A DNA stretch of 34,861 nucleotides from contig JAFGPA010000018.1 in NCBI GenBank assembly GCA_016926175.1, positions 1-34,861 of the forward strand, given 5' to 3'. The notes under the pieces were generated by a model. The model did not search any database. It was not told where the DNA came from and saw only the letters and a program-made list of their open reading frames with translations. The stretch comes from Microcaldota archaeon. GTDB lineage: Archaea; Micrarchaeota; Micrarchaeia; Anstonellales; Bilamarchaeaceae. Positions within the stretch are counted from its first letter, which is position 1, and the number at the start of each line of letters is the position of its first letter. Positions 13,487 through 21,551 of the stretch are shown here, one piece after another. A program made the position numbers and the translations under genes.

Positions 13487-14373
13487 TTGACCATCTTGAC
13501 GGAAAATAGTTTCATAATATTTGTAAATGCCACCATCAGTACGGCACCGAGCAGGATAAAAACCAGGCCGGATGCTTCTGCAAGAGTGACTGCTTTTCCA
13601 AGGAAAACCAGGTTCAGCAATGCAGTCACTATACCTCCGGTAGCAAGAATCGTTGTTGCCTGGAGAACGGGCAGGCGTTTCAAAGCCATATACCAGCAAA
13701 CAACAAATCCGGTGAGGATTAATGAGGTTAAAGCAAGCCACAGGAGGATGGATGTATCAATTGCAACTTCGGTTAAAGCTCCGGTGGCACCAAGATACCC
13801 AAGAAGCACCAAAGAACCGAACAGCATCCTTGAAACCATCACTGTCCTTGGATGAAGGCCCTTCATAACTTTTCTTGAAACAGTGTATTCAAGGGCCCAG
13901 AGCACTGTTGCACCAAAGACAAGGAGATGTCCTGTTTCAAATGCAAGCTCTCCTGGAATCAGAAGGAGATTGCCCAAAAGAATAAGCAATCCGGCAAAAA
14001 GATACTCTTTCCTGATGTTTTCTTTAAGGATAAGATATCCGAAAACTCCTGCAAATATGAACAGGGACCTGAAAATGAATGAACTTGCTGCTGCTCCGCT
14101 CATACTAAGTCCTGTAAAGAACATTGCAAATGGAATGCTGCCGCCTATGATGCCAATCAGTACAAGGTAGCTCCATTGCTTCCATGAGAGCCCCCTGAAT
14201 TTATTCCATTCGTTGAAAAGTAATACAATTGCAACAAGAAATACCAAGGCCCCTGAGTTCTTCATCAGTGTATAGATTATTGGATCGGACAATTTCACGG
14301 CAATCCCGTTGATGAAAACGGATATTCCACTTATTATTGCAGCCAAAACAGCAAATACAGCTCCTTTATTCAT
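13474..14373 (-). CDS. EamA/DMT-family transporter
   Basis: 299 aa with ten predicted membrane segments in two homologous halves, typical of drug/metabolite transporters: small-residue-rich helices, VLWALEYTVSRKV at the start of the second half, and a GxxxA/LLNL-type end. The substrate cannot be told. It begins four bases after the ferredoxin-subunit stop and overlaps the HypC-like gene, so it is co-transcribed with the hydrogenase. EamA genes are not usual hydrogenase subunits, so this is a passenger or exports a related metabolite. Confidence 0.88.
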   Translation of the reverse strand: MNKGAVFAVLAAIISGISVFINGIAVKLSDPIIYTLMKNSGALVFLVAIVLLFNEWNKFRGLSWKQWSYLVLIGIIGGSIPFAMFFTGLSMSGAAASSFIFRSLFIFAGVFGYLILKENIRKEYLFAGLLILLGNLLLIPGELAFETGHLLVFGATVLWALEYTVSRKVMKGLHPRTVMVSRMLFGSLVLLGYLGATGALTEVAIDTSILLWLALTSLILTGFVVCWYMALKRLPVLQATTILATGGIVTALLNLVFLGKAVTLAEASGLVFILLGAVLMVAFTNIMKLFSVKMVKWTE

Positions 14374-14377
14374 AATA

Positions 14378-14701
14378 TCACTGGCGTTTCAGTTTTTCTT
14401 TATCCTTTGACACTTTCTCATATTCATTTGTGAAATGGATACATTTCACAGGGCAGACTTCTGCACAAAGGCTGCAGAAGATGCAGCGCCCGATATCAAC
14501 ATATGCCTTCTTGTCTTTTGGGTCGACAACTATTGCTCCGGTAGGGCAATGAATCTGGCAAAGATAACAGCCAATGCATTTCTCACGATCGACAACTATC
14601 CTTCCCCTGTAATTTTTTGAAATGTCGCTTTTTTTCTTTGGATATTTGATTGTTGCAGGCTTTTTCAGCATGTTTTTGATAACTGTGATTGTCATTCCCA
14701 T
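14378..14701 (-). CDS. hydrogenase ferredoxin-like subunit, 2x[4Fe-4S]
   Basis: 107 aa. Two classical motifs, CIGCYLCQIHCP (about residues 42-53) and CIFCSLCAEVCP (about 73-84), each bind a [4Fe-4S] cluster. The layout matches NuoI, EchF and MbhN, which pass electrons between soluble ferredoxin and the small subunit. A basic N-terminal stretch precedes the clusters. The gene sits two bases after the NuoH-like gene. Confidence 0.93.
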   Translation of the reverse strand: MGMTITVIKNMLKKPATIKYPKKKSDISKNYRGRIVVDREKCIGCYLCQIHCPTGAIVVDPKDKKAYVDIGRCIFCSLCAEVCPVKCIHFTNEYEKVSKDKEKLKRQ

Positions 14702-14703
14702 TG

Positions 14704-15543
14704 TTACACCAGCAAAAACAGGTCAATAAATGCTAATATTGCCACAATTATAAAGACTTTCACTGCCTTGAACGTGCAGTATCTTGGAGAAGTTGCCTCC
14801 ATCAGGGTATAGAATATCACAAATCCGAATGCAGCAGGCAAAGCCCATATTTTTCCAAAGAGCAGCAGTCCGGCTACAAGCCCGAATGAAAGGTCTTTGA
14901 TAAATTCTGTAATTTTCAGCAATGCAAGATGATCGCCATAGTATTCGGCAAATAAACCTGCAGATATTTCAGTTTCTGCATTTACAACATCAAATGGAGT
15001 CACTTTCATGACTGCAAATCCAACAAGAACAAGCAGTATTGAGGCGAATGGAACCTGAAGGAATCCGAATTCTATCGAATATGTTCCGAGGCTGACAACT
15101 CCGGTCTTTGCAAAAAACAGTGACATAACCATAAGGAAAGTGGTTTTATAGCCGAGCATAAGCAATAATTCGCGGACGCCTGAATGTATCGCAAATGGGC
15201 TTCTGCTTGCAACTGCCCCAAATATGTAGAATGTATCAAGAAGAATGAAAAGGTATCCGAGTACAATGAAATTGTAGTCAAAATCAAATGATTCCCCCAC
15301 CAAAGCAGATGAAACAATGAACAATATCGCAAAAGAAGCGATTATTGATACGTATGGAACCGCATTGAAGATTGGATTCTCGTAGTTCTCTTTCTTCTTT
15401 GAGAACAGCTTCAGGGTATCATAAAAAGGCTGTATGACTGGCGGCCCTGTACGGTTGTGCAGTCTTGCAAGCAGCTTTCTGTGGAACCCTGCAAAGAGCA
15501 ATGCAACAAATACCAGCAAAAACGTCACTATAAACTCAATCAT
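14704..15543 (-). CDS. hydrogenase membrane subunit, NuoH/EchB/MbhM-like
   Basis: 279 aa from the ATG at 15543, eight bases inside the large-subunit 3' end; an upstream in-frame ATG at 15567 is less likely. About eight membrane helices. Family signatures include RTGPPVIQPFYDTLKLFSKK near the start and PFDVVNAETEISAGLFAEYY in the middle, the acidic loop that in complex I faces the quinone or ion channel. It anchors the hydrogenase to the membrane and links redox chemistry to ion movement. Confidence 0.94.
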   Translation of the reverse strand: MIEFIVTFLLVFVALLFAGFHRKLLARLHNRTGPPVIQPFYDTLKLFSKKKENYENPIFNAVPYVSIIASFAILFIVSSALVGESFDFDYNFIVLGYLFILLDTFYIFGAVASRSPFAIHSGVRELLLMLGYKTTFLMVMSLFFAKTGVVSLGTYSIEFGFLQVPFASILLVLVGFAVMKVTPFDVVNAETEISAGLFAEYYGDHLALLKITEFIKDLSFGLVAGLLLFGKIWALPAAFGFVIFYTLMEATSPRYCTFKAVKVFIIVAILAFIDLFLLV

Positions 15544-16687
15544 GTTTTTTTCCTCTGAACAGCTCATGGCTGCTCCATACTTCTGTTTTTCCTTTTTTTA
15601 TTACTGCAACCCTTTCCATGCAGGAAATGCACGGGTCCATGCTCATGACAATAACGGGAGCATCGGTAATGTCTGCACCCTGCAAAACCTTGGGGTACAT
15701 CACGAGATTTGCAACTGTTGGGGTTCTTATTTTTACACGTTTGGTTTTTGCCATGTCAATTTTAACAAAATGGAAGTTTTCGCCTCTTGGAGCTTCCACC
15801 CTTCCAGCGCCCTGTCCATGGAAAATCCTTTTTACAGGGTATTTTGGAACCTTGCTTTTCGGTATTTTGGAACATGCTTCTTCAACAATGCGCATTGATT
15901 CGAATGTTTCATCAAGCCTCACCAGGGTCCTGGCATGCACATCACCTTCTGTCCTTACAACAGGATTGACTTTCACAAACTGGTAGCCCAGATATGGGGC
16001 ATTGACACGAACGTCATAGCTGATTCCCGATGCACGTGCAACCGGACCTACAAGGCCGTATTTGACTGCATCTGCCCTTGTGATTTTCCCTTTTCCAATA
16101 CACCTGTCTCTTATCACATCATGGCCTTCTACAGATCTCCGGTAATCTTCCAGTTTGTCTTTCATCGAATCAAATGTTTTGGATATCATTTCAATATCTT
16201 CTTCACTGAAATTCATTTTCATGGTGCCTATAAGATCAGCAGAATGATGGACGCGGTTGCCGGTCAGTTCATCAAAAACATCAAGGATCTTTTCCCTTTC
16301 ACGCATGTAATACATAAACAGCGTTTCAAGGCCCATTTCATGCATCATAACGCCGCTCCAGAGCATGTGGGAATGGATTCTTTCAAGCTCTGCAATGACC
16401 ATCCTTTGCAATGCAACTCTTTTTGGTATCCTTATCTGCCCCATGGGCTCAACTGCATTGAGGAATGCAAGTGAATGGCATTGGGAGCAGATGCCGCACG
16501 TTCTCTGCACTGCATGTAGCGTGGTATCGATTTCTTTGTTCTCCATTTTTTCCTCAACCCCACGATGGGCATATCCAAGGTCAAATTCTGCTTTTTCAAT
16601 CACTGTTCCTTCAACATAGAGCTTCAGAAAGATCGGCTCCTTCAGGGAAGGGTGCTGTGGCCCTATTGGAAACATTGTCCGGTGCAT
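15536..16687 (-). CDS. group 4 [NiFe]-hydrogenase large subunit
   Basis: 383 aa. Both nickel-binding motifs are present: RTCGIC (C64, C67) and DPCISC (C353, C356), so this is a true hydrogenase and not a NuoD-type subunit that has lost the metal. A 24-residue tail follows DPCISCMER. In E. coli HycE the HycI protease cuts after the equivalent Arg, so cleavage after R359 by the protease encoded at 18196-18618 is predicted. The start overlaps the NuoC-like gene; MFPIGPQHP at residue 5 could also be the start. Closest type by motifs is Ech/Mbh. Confidence 0.95.
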   Translation of the reverse strand: MHRTMFPIGPQHPSLKEPIFLKLYVEGTVIEKAEFDLGYAHRGVEEKMENKEIDTTLHAVQRTCGICSQCHSLAFLNAVEPMGQIRIPKRVALQRMVIAELERIHSHMLWSGVMMHEMGLETLFMYYMREREKILDVFDELTGNRVHHSADLIGTMKMNFSEEDIEMISKTFDSMKDKLEDYRRSVEGHDVIRDRCIGKGKITRADAVKYGLVGPVARASGISYDVRVNAPYLGYQFVKVNPVVRTEGDVHARTLVRLDETFESMRIVEEACSKIPKSKVPKYPVKRIFHGQGAGRVEAPRGENFHFVKIDMAKTKRVKIRTPTVANLVMYPKVLQGADITDAPVIVMSMDPCISCMERVAVIKKGKTEVWSSHELFRGKKHD

Positions 16688-16971
16688 TTTTTCTCCTCCC
16701 GAAATAATCTTTTGCCGCTTGAAGGGTTTCCTTCAAAAGTTATTCCAAACATCTCTGCTGTTTCTGCTTCAAGAATTTCCGCATTTGCATAAAGAGAAAT
16801 AAGCGATTCAACAGACTCTCCTTTGGGAACTTCTATTTTCAGCTCTTTCATTTTCAGCTGGTTGTTTTTCGAAAAATGATAGTAAAGAAGGAATGGTTCT
16901 TCTTTTATGCCAGTAACTGAAACTAGCCGGTCAGCACTAATCCTTTTTGCCTTGCTTAGTATTTTTATCAT
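16663..16971 (-). CDS. hydrogenase subunit, NuoC/EchD-like
   Basis: 102 aa, short for the NuoC family. The recognisable part is the segment around LEAETAEMFGITFEGNPSSG followed by KRLF, matching the EREVYDMFGIxFxGHP signature. It bridges the large and small subunits in complex I relatives. It overlaps both neighbours (35 bp with the small subunit, 25 bp with the large subunit), consistent with coupled translation in fixed ratio. Confidence 0.88.
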   Translation of the reverse strand: MIKILSKAKRISADRLVSVTGIKEEPFLLYYHFSKNNQLKMKELKIEVPKGESVESLISLYANAEILEAETAEMFGITFEGNPSSGKRLFREEKKCTGQCFQ

Positions 16972-17359
16972 CTAACGCCTCCAGTATCGCTTTTATTATT
17001 GTTTCGGGCCTTGGCGGACAGCCAGGCACATAGACTGTTACGGGAATAACATTGTCCAAAGGTCCGGCATGGGCCTGTGACCCCCTGTAGATTCCTCCGG
17101 TAATAGCGCATGCACCAACTGCAACAACACGTTTCGGCTCTGCCATCTGCTCATAGATATTGATGATCCTTTTCCTATTATGCTTGTTTACAATTCCTGT
17201 TACAACAAGGACGTCTGCATGTTTTGCGCTTGCTTTTACTTCAATTCCAAACCTGGTAATATCAAATTTCGGATTGGTGCATGCAAGGAATTCAAGTGTG
17301 CAGCCATTGCATCCTCCTGCATTGTAAAAGCTCACCCACGGAGATTTTTTTATGGTCAT
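16937..17359 (-). CDS. hydrogenase small subunit, NuoB/EchC/MbhJ-like
   Basis: 140 aa. The four ligands of the proximal [4Fe-4S] cluster are visible: GGCNGCTLE (C17, C20), VGACAITGG and PGCPPRP. The short form without extra clusters fits group 4 hydrogenases. It passes electrons between the ferredoxin-like subunit and the NiFe site. Its ATG overlaps the stop of the 35-codon ORF upstream (ATGA), and its 3' end overlaps the NuoC-like gene. Confidence 0.95.
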   Translation of the reverse strand: MTIKKSPWVSFYNAGGCNGCTLEFLACTNPKFDITRFGIEVKASAKHADVLVVTGIVNKHNRKRIINIYEQMAEPKRVVAVGACAITGGIYRGSQAHAGPLDNVIPVTVYVPGCPPRPETIIKAILEALDDKNTKQGKKD

Positions 17360-17463
17360 TTTCTCCTCCAGATATCATTCAGCAGTGCCTTAAGGAACTC
17401 GTTGAAATCCTTTGGTGCAAGCTTGTTAACATCAATGTCTTCCCCGCCAAGATAGAGTTTCAT
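17356..17463 (-). CDS. 35-aa micro-ORF inside the hydrogenase operon
   Basis: MKLYLGGEDIDVNKLAPKDF continues through a helix to LLNDIWRRK. Its ATG overlaps the stop of the antiporter-like gene (ATGA), and its stop overlaps the ATG of the small subunit (ATGA), so it fills the space exactly with no other frame. Such perfect coupling on both sides is strong evidence for translation. Ribosome-binding sites for the small subunit (GGAGGA) lie inside it. I know no such subunit in Ech or Mbh; it could be an assembly or accessory peptide that binds between small subunit and membrane arm. Confidence 0.75.
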   Translation of the reverse strand: MKLYLGGEDIDVNKLAPKDFNEFLKALLNDIWRRK

Positions 17464-18164
17464 GTAACCATCTCAAGTATTGTAAAAAGTATTTGCGGGA
17501 TCACACCCAAACCGACAATTATTATTCCAAGGGCCGTTCCCAGGAATTTTAACGGGAGAGGCACTGGAATTGTGATTTCACTTGTCCTTACCAATAACGT
17601 ATAGCAAATTCTGAAATAGAAAAGGAATACGATAAGCCCTGCGAAGATTGCCAGCATTGCCAGGGCAGGATGAATTGCAAACAACGCTGAATAAAGCAGG
17701 AATTCGCCCACGAATATGTTGAAACCTATCCTGCCTCCCAATGACAAACAGCTTATTGAAATAAGAAAAACAAGGAATTTGTTTTTCTCATAAAGACCTG
17801 CATAATCAGTAAGATCATTTTTCCTGACAGAAGAATAGAGAAATACAAATACAAGCATGAAAAGGCCTCCTGCAATTGCAAAATTGAGAACTTGTATAAT
17901 AGTAAACCAGAGAGGCTTGCCGGTCATTATTGCAGATCCGGCATCCAGCACAAAATAGGCCGTCTGGATTATCGTCGAGAAAATAACATAGGAAATAATG
18001 GATTTCTGGAACAGTCCGGACCAGCTGAACAGGAGGATGGCAAATATGCCTATGAGAACAAGCGGAAGGCCGCAGGAAGCATCAATTTCGGGCTGAAGCT
18101 GCAGAAAGTAAATCATGCCTGCCAGTGCAAGCAGAAAAACGATTATTGCTATTGCTCCCTTCAT
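17460..18164 (-). CDS. truncated antiporter-like hydrogenase subunit (NuoN/M type)
   Basis: 234 aa, about eight membrane helices, roughly half the usual 450-600 aa. DLTDYAGLYEKNKFLVF and the following SCLSLGGRIGFNIFVGEFLL align with the NuoN/MrpD region that normally reads LSLAGIPPxxGFxGKF; here the Pro pair is missing and the Lys of GKF is Glu. The N-terminal half, which normally carries the TM5 Glu and TM7 Lys of the ion channel, is absent. No other NuoL/M/N gene is in the window. Ion pumping by this subunit is therefore uncertain. It starts 31 bases after the maturation protease gene. Confidence 0.8.
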   Translation of the reverse strand: MKGAIAIIVFLLALAGMIYFLQLQPEIDASCGLPLVLIGIFAILLFSWSGLFQKSIISYVIFSTIIQTAYFVLDAGSAIMTGKPLWFTIIQVLNFAIAGGLFMLVFVFLYSSVRKNDLTDYAGLYEKNKFLVFLISISCLSLGGRIGFNIFVGEFLLYSALFAIHPALAMLAIFAGLIVFLFYFRICYTLLVRTSEITIPVPLPLKFLGTALGIIIVGLGVIPQILFTILEMVT

Positions 18165-18195
18165 AAAGTGGCATACCCAATCAAGGATTAAAAAG

Positions 18196-18618
18196 CTATA
18201 CCAGTGAATTCAGGTGTTTGACTATATAATCTCCCGACGATTTCACTTTTTCGGTCATTTTTTCAAAACTCTCCGGCTGAATGCCCAGGATATAGATTTT
18301 TGATTCAGGAAGCATCCTGCACAGTAACGAGAGGGGAAGGGAATGGGTTGTAAGTGTCAGTCCTTCCGCCCTTTCAGCTTCTGTCAGAATAGTTTCACCT
18401 GGTTTTCCTCCAAAATCAACTGCATCTATAATGAGTATTCTCTTAGGACCGGCCCTTCTGATCTTTCCGGTGAAATTTTCCGGAACAGAACCGCATTGGA
18501 GCTTGTATTTTGTATTAAGTTTTTCTAGTATGTAAATGCCAATGCCATCGTCCCCTCTCCCGGAATTTCCGACTCCGAGTATAAGGAATGAATCCCTGAA
18601 AATTTCTTCCAGCTCCAT
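18196..18618 (-). CDS. hycI: hydrogenase maturation protease, HycI-like
   Basis: 140 aa from the ATG at 18618; the frame runs further upstream, but through the opposite-strand nikMN gene. It has the endopeptidase signature ILGVGNSGRGDDGIG, with the nickel-sensing acid in GDDG, a second Asp in IIDAVDFGG and the conserved His in TTHSLPLS. These proteases remove the C-terminal tail of the large subunit after nickel insertion, and the large subunit here has such a tail. It is the first gene of the operon, with an archaeal TATA box about 25-30 nt upstream. Confidence 0.92.
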   Translation of the reverse strand: MELEEIFRDSFLILGVGNSGRGDDGIGIYILEKLNTKYKLQCGSVPENFTGKIRRAGPKRILIIDAVDFGGKPGETILTEAERAEGLTLTTHSLPLSLLCRMLPESKIYILGIQPESFEKMTEKVKSSGDYIVKHLNSLV

Positions 18619-18666
18619 GAATTCTTCTGAAAATACAATTTTAAATATTAATATGGATAAACTGCC
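18619..18666. promoter_or_regulatory. 48-bp divergent promoter between hycI and nikMN
   Basis: One symmetric AT core (TTTTAAATATTAAT, about 18639-18652) serves as TATA box in both directions, placing each transcription start at or within a few bases of the two start codons. GAAAATACAATTTT nearby is a small dyad similar to the arms of the dyad in front of nikR. Joint nickel control by NikR is an inference. Confidence 0.5.
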
Positions 18667-19527
18667 ATGCACACTCCAGATGGATTTCTTACTGATGGCA
18701 TATGCCTCCTCATGATTTTTATTTCTGCAGTTCCATTGGCGCTTGCAATAAAAAATGTGCGGAAAAACAGGCCGGCAATTGCCCCCATAGCAACGGTTGC
18801 CGCAATAATCTTCCTTGCCCAGATGTTCAACTTCCCAATAGAAAGCGGCACGAGCGGACATCTGATTGGAGCAACTTTTGCGCTTTTGATACTGGGAATT
18901 GACGGAGCAATAATAGCAATGGCTTCTGTGCTTCTTGTCCAGACCCTGGTTTTTGGAGACGGAGGGCTCTTTGCAGTTGGAGCAAACATATTCAACATGG
19001 GGGTAGTTGGAATTTATTCTTCTCATTTTATCATGCAGTGGACAACTGTAAAAAGACACGTAAGAATATTTATTGCATCAGTGCTGTCTGTTCTGGCTGC
19101 GGCATCAGCAGTCTCTATTCAGCTTGCACTGAGCGGAACGGTTGTATTTTCGATGGTTGTTCCTGCAATGCTTTTCACTCATTCAATGATAGGAATCGGT
19201 GAAGGCTTTTTGACGATACTGCTGGTAAGCATTTTTTCAAACCGTCTCAGAATTCCAGGAATAAGAACGGCCCTGGGGCTTTCAGGAATGGCTTTTCTGG
19301 CACTTGCCGCGATCATTCCTTTTGCTTCAGATAATCCGGATGGGCTTGAAAAGATCGCAATAGATTATGGCTTCTTCGAATCGCAGACCCTTTTTTATTC
19401 TGCCCCGATTCCTGAATATTCTGTTCCGCTGATTGCTTCGGCATGGATTGCCACTGTTTCAGCCGCAGCAATAGGAGCTATATTAAGTTTTATGCTGCCA
19501 TATAGTACATTGGCTATCAGGGGATAA
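18667..19527 (+). CDS. nikMN: nickel transport protein NikMN (CbiM-type S component)
   Basis: 286 aa, about eight membrane helices. The N-terminus MHTPDG carries the His2 that binds the metal together with the amino terminus in CbiM/NikM proteins; this demands the ATG at 18667. A PDGLE motif (in SDNPDGLEKIAI) marks the fused CbiN/NikN-like C-terminal part, typical of nickel rather than cobalt versions. These energy-coupling-factor transporters need the CbiQ-type T protein and CbiO ATPase, which are not in the window. The neighbours (hydrogenase, HycI, NikR) indicate nickel. Confidence 0.9.
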   Translation: MHTPDGFLTDGICLLMIFISAVPLALAIKNVRKNRPAIAPIATVAAIIFLAQMFNFPIESGTSGHLIGATFALLILGIDGAIIAMASVLLVQTLVFGDGGLFAVGANIFNMGVVGIYSSHFIMQWTTVKRHVRIFIASVLSVLAAASAVSIQLALSGTVVFSMVVPAMLFTHSMIGIGEGFLTILLVSIFSNRLRIPGIRTALGLSGMAFLALAAIIPFASDNPDGLEKIAIDYGFFESQTLFYSAPIPEYSVPLIASAWIATVSAAAIGAILSFMLPYSTLAIRG

Positions 19528-19528
19528 T

Positions 19529-20425
19529 ATGGTCTTGTGTATAGTTGCATTTTTCGTATTTGCAGTGATGTCAATTTTTTCGGCAAAGTACAGGCCTCTT
19601 GCCGGAGATGCATTCCAGTGTATATTCAAGACGCTTACTTTGAAACCCTGCGATACCGGCCTGGATGACAGGATAAAATCTGACATTGTTTCATCAGTAC
19701 TGAGAATCTCGCCAACGGCCGCAAAACTTACAAACACGCACTTTGCCCTGTTTTCATGGATATTTGTCATTCTGACAGTTGCAAGCTTCGGATATTCTGC
19801 AGTCGGAATTTACAACTTCTATTTCTATGGTAATTGCGACGGCCCGCAAAGCATACAGGCGTGCATACTGAATGACCTTACAGGCGATTATGGAAGGTTC
19901 AGGGAACCGGTAACTCTTATAGTAACAAACGATACGCAGGGCATAGCATTGGGCAATCCGGATGCATCCAATACCATAATAGAATTTGGATGTTTCACCT
20001 GCCCATATACGAAAAAAGCCCAGGGCACAATGGAGCAGTTGGTTGCAAAGCATGATGTTTATTATGTTTTCAAACCATTTCCGTTGCCAAACCATGACTT
20101 CAGCTATGAAGCTGCAAAGGCAGTTCTTTGTGCCAACAGGCAGAACAAATCGCTGAAAATGAGGGATAGTATATTTGCACAGCAGGAAGCATGCGGCGAG
20201 AGCGGCGAACTGGCATTGAAAGCACTTGCAAGGCAGTCCGGTTTGGATATGGACGAATTCAGCAACTGCTATGACAACAATGATACGGTGAATGAGCTTG
20301 AACTTTATATAAGGCAGGGGGAAGAAGCCCTTATATATGCAACACCAACATTCTTCGTCAATGGCAAGGCAGTGGTCGGTCCAAAATCGCTGGAAGAATT
20401 CGAGGCGCTGTTAAATGAAGAGTGA
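19529..20425 (+). CDS. membrane-anchored DsbA-like thioredoxin-fold protein
   Basis: 298 aa. Two N-terminal membrane segments (about 1-17 and 72-95) flank a basic loop with two Cys (residues 31 and 41). A thioredoxin-fold domain follows (about 125-298) with the active site CFTC at 155-158 and the cis-Pro loop ATPTFFVNG. This is the DsbA/DsbG-like thiol oxidoreductase layout, with the catalytic domain outside the cell. It starts one base after the nikMN stop and overlaps the next gene by 11 bp. A role in disulfide or metal-site chemistry connected with nickel or hydrogenase supply is possible. Confidence 0.85.
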   Translation: MVLCIVAFFVFAVMSIFSAKYRPLAGDAFQCIFKTLTLKPCDTGLDDRIKSDIVSSVLRISPTAAKLTNTHFALFSWIFVILTVASFGYSAVGIYNFYFYGNCDGPQSIQACILNDLTGDYGRFREPVTLIVTNDTQGIALGNPDASNTIIEFGCFTCPYTKKAQGTMEQLVAKHDVYYVFKPFPLPNHDFSYEAAKAVLCANRQNKSLKMRDSIFAQQEACGESGELALKALARQSGLDMDEFSNCYDNNDTVNELELYIRQGEEALIYATPTFFVNGKAVVGPKSLEEFEALLNEE

Positions 20426-21551
20426 TTTCCCGGTTTTTGCAAAATATCCAAACCTGGTTTACCTGGACAGTGCATGCACATCCCTGAAGCCGCAGCAGGT
20501 CATTGATGCTGAGTGTTCATATTATAGGGAATACGGAGCATGCACCGGAAGAAGCTCCCATGTTCTTGGAAGAAAAACAAATGAAATGCTTGGCATGTGC
20601 AGGGAAAAAATTGTAAAATTCGTTAATGGAAAAAATCTTGTATTCACCAAAAATGCAACAGAAGCCATAAACATCGTTATCAATGGTTTTGATTTTTCAA
20701 AAAGAAAAAAAGTAGTTACAACCATAATGGAGCACCACGCAGTCCTTCTTCCCTTGATGAGGTTAAGGGATAAAAGGGTAATTGATCTTGAAATTCTTCC
20801 ATGCAACGAATATGGGGAAGTTGAATGGAAAATTGACAGGAAAACTGCTTTGGTTGTCACCAACAATATCAACAACACAACAGGATACGCCCAAAATGTC
20901 AAGGAGATTGCAAAAATGGCCCATGACAACGGAGCAAGGATATGTGTTGATGCTGCGCAGGGCACCCCACACAAAAAAGTTGATGTAAAAAAAGAGGATC
21001 TTGATTTTCTTTGTTTCTCAGGGCATAAAATGCTTGGCCCTACGGGAATTGGTGCGCTTACAATGAAGAATCTTGAAGAGCTTGACCAGTTTATTCTGGG
21101 CGGAGGAACAGTCAAAACAGTCCGGCTTGACAAGGTAGAACCGTTGGGCGATCATACAAAATTTGAAGCCGGAGTCCAGGATTATGGTGGGATATTCGGA
21201 TTTGCCGCAGCCTGCGACTACCTGAATAAAATAGGAATGGAAAAAATAGAGGAACATGAAAAGAAAATGGCCGGACTTCTTGGAAAAGCGCTTGAAGGAG
21301 TCAGAACATATGGAAGACGGCATGACACTGCATTATATTCATTTAATCTTGGAAACAGACCGCATGATGTTGCTTTGATGCTTGACAAGGACATGATAGC
21401 TGTAAGGAGCGGATTCTTCTGTGCACAGCCCGGAATGGAAGCGATGGGCGCAAAGAACGGTGCCGTAAGGGCAAGCTGCTATATATACAACGATGAAGAA
21501 GACATCAAAAAATTCTCTGAATCAATTGAAAGGATAAAAGTACTTTACTGA
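20415..21551 (+). CDS. cysteine desulfurase, SufS-like
   Basis: 378 aa, PLP-dependent aminotransferase class V fold. SACTSLKP near residue 19, the motif EHHAVLLP near 106, DAAQGTPH near 179, the PLP lysine K205 in SGHKMLGPTG, and the sulfur-accepting cysteine C336 in RSGFFCAQP match group II (SufS/CsdA) desulfurases. It moves sulfur from cysteine to Fe-S assembly or other thiolation paths. It overlaps the DsbA-like gene by 11 bp, so it is in one operon with nikMN, and would help supply the Fe-S-rich hydrogenase. Confidence 0.92.
   Translation: MKSDFPVFAKYPNLVYLDSACTSLKPQQVIDAECSYYREYGACTGRSSHVLGRKTNEMLGMCREKIVKFVNGKNLVFTKNATEAINIVINGFDFSKRKKVVTTIMEHHAVLLPLMRLRDKRVIDLEILPCNEYGEVEWKIDRKTALVVTNNINNTTGYAQNVKEIAKMAHDNGARICVDAAQGTPHKKVDVKKEDLDFLCFSGHKMLGPTGIGALTMKNLEELDQFILGGGTVKTVRLDKVEPLGDHTKFEAGVQDYGGIFGFAAACDYLNKIGMEKIEEHEKKMAGLLGKALEGVRTYGRRHDTALYSFNLGNRPHDVALMLDKDMIAVRSGFFCAQPGMEAMGAKNGAVRASCYIYNDEEDIKKFSESIERIKVLY

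Noticed and set aside
12812-13741. 309-codon version of the HypC-like protein
   Set aside because: The extra 85 residues are low-quality translation of the EamA gene in another frame. The conserved part begins at 13486.
18196-19059. 287-codon version of the maturation protease
   Set aside because: The added N-terminus is antisense to nikMN. The family start MELEEIF at 18618 has a promoter directly upstream.
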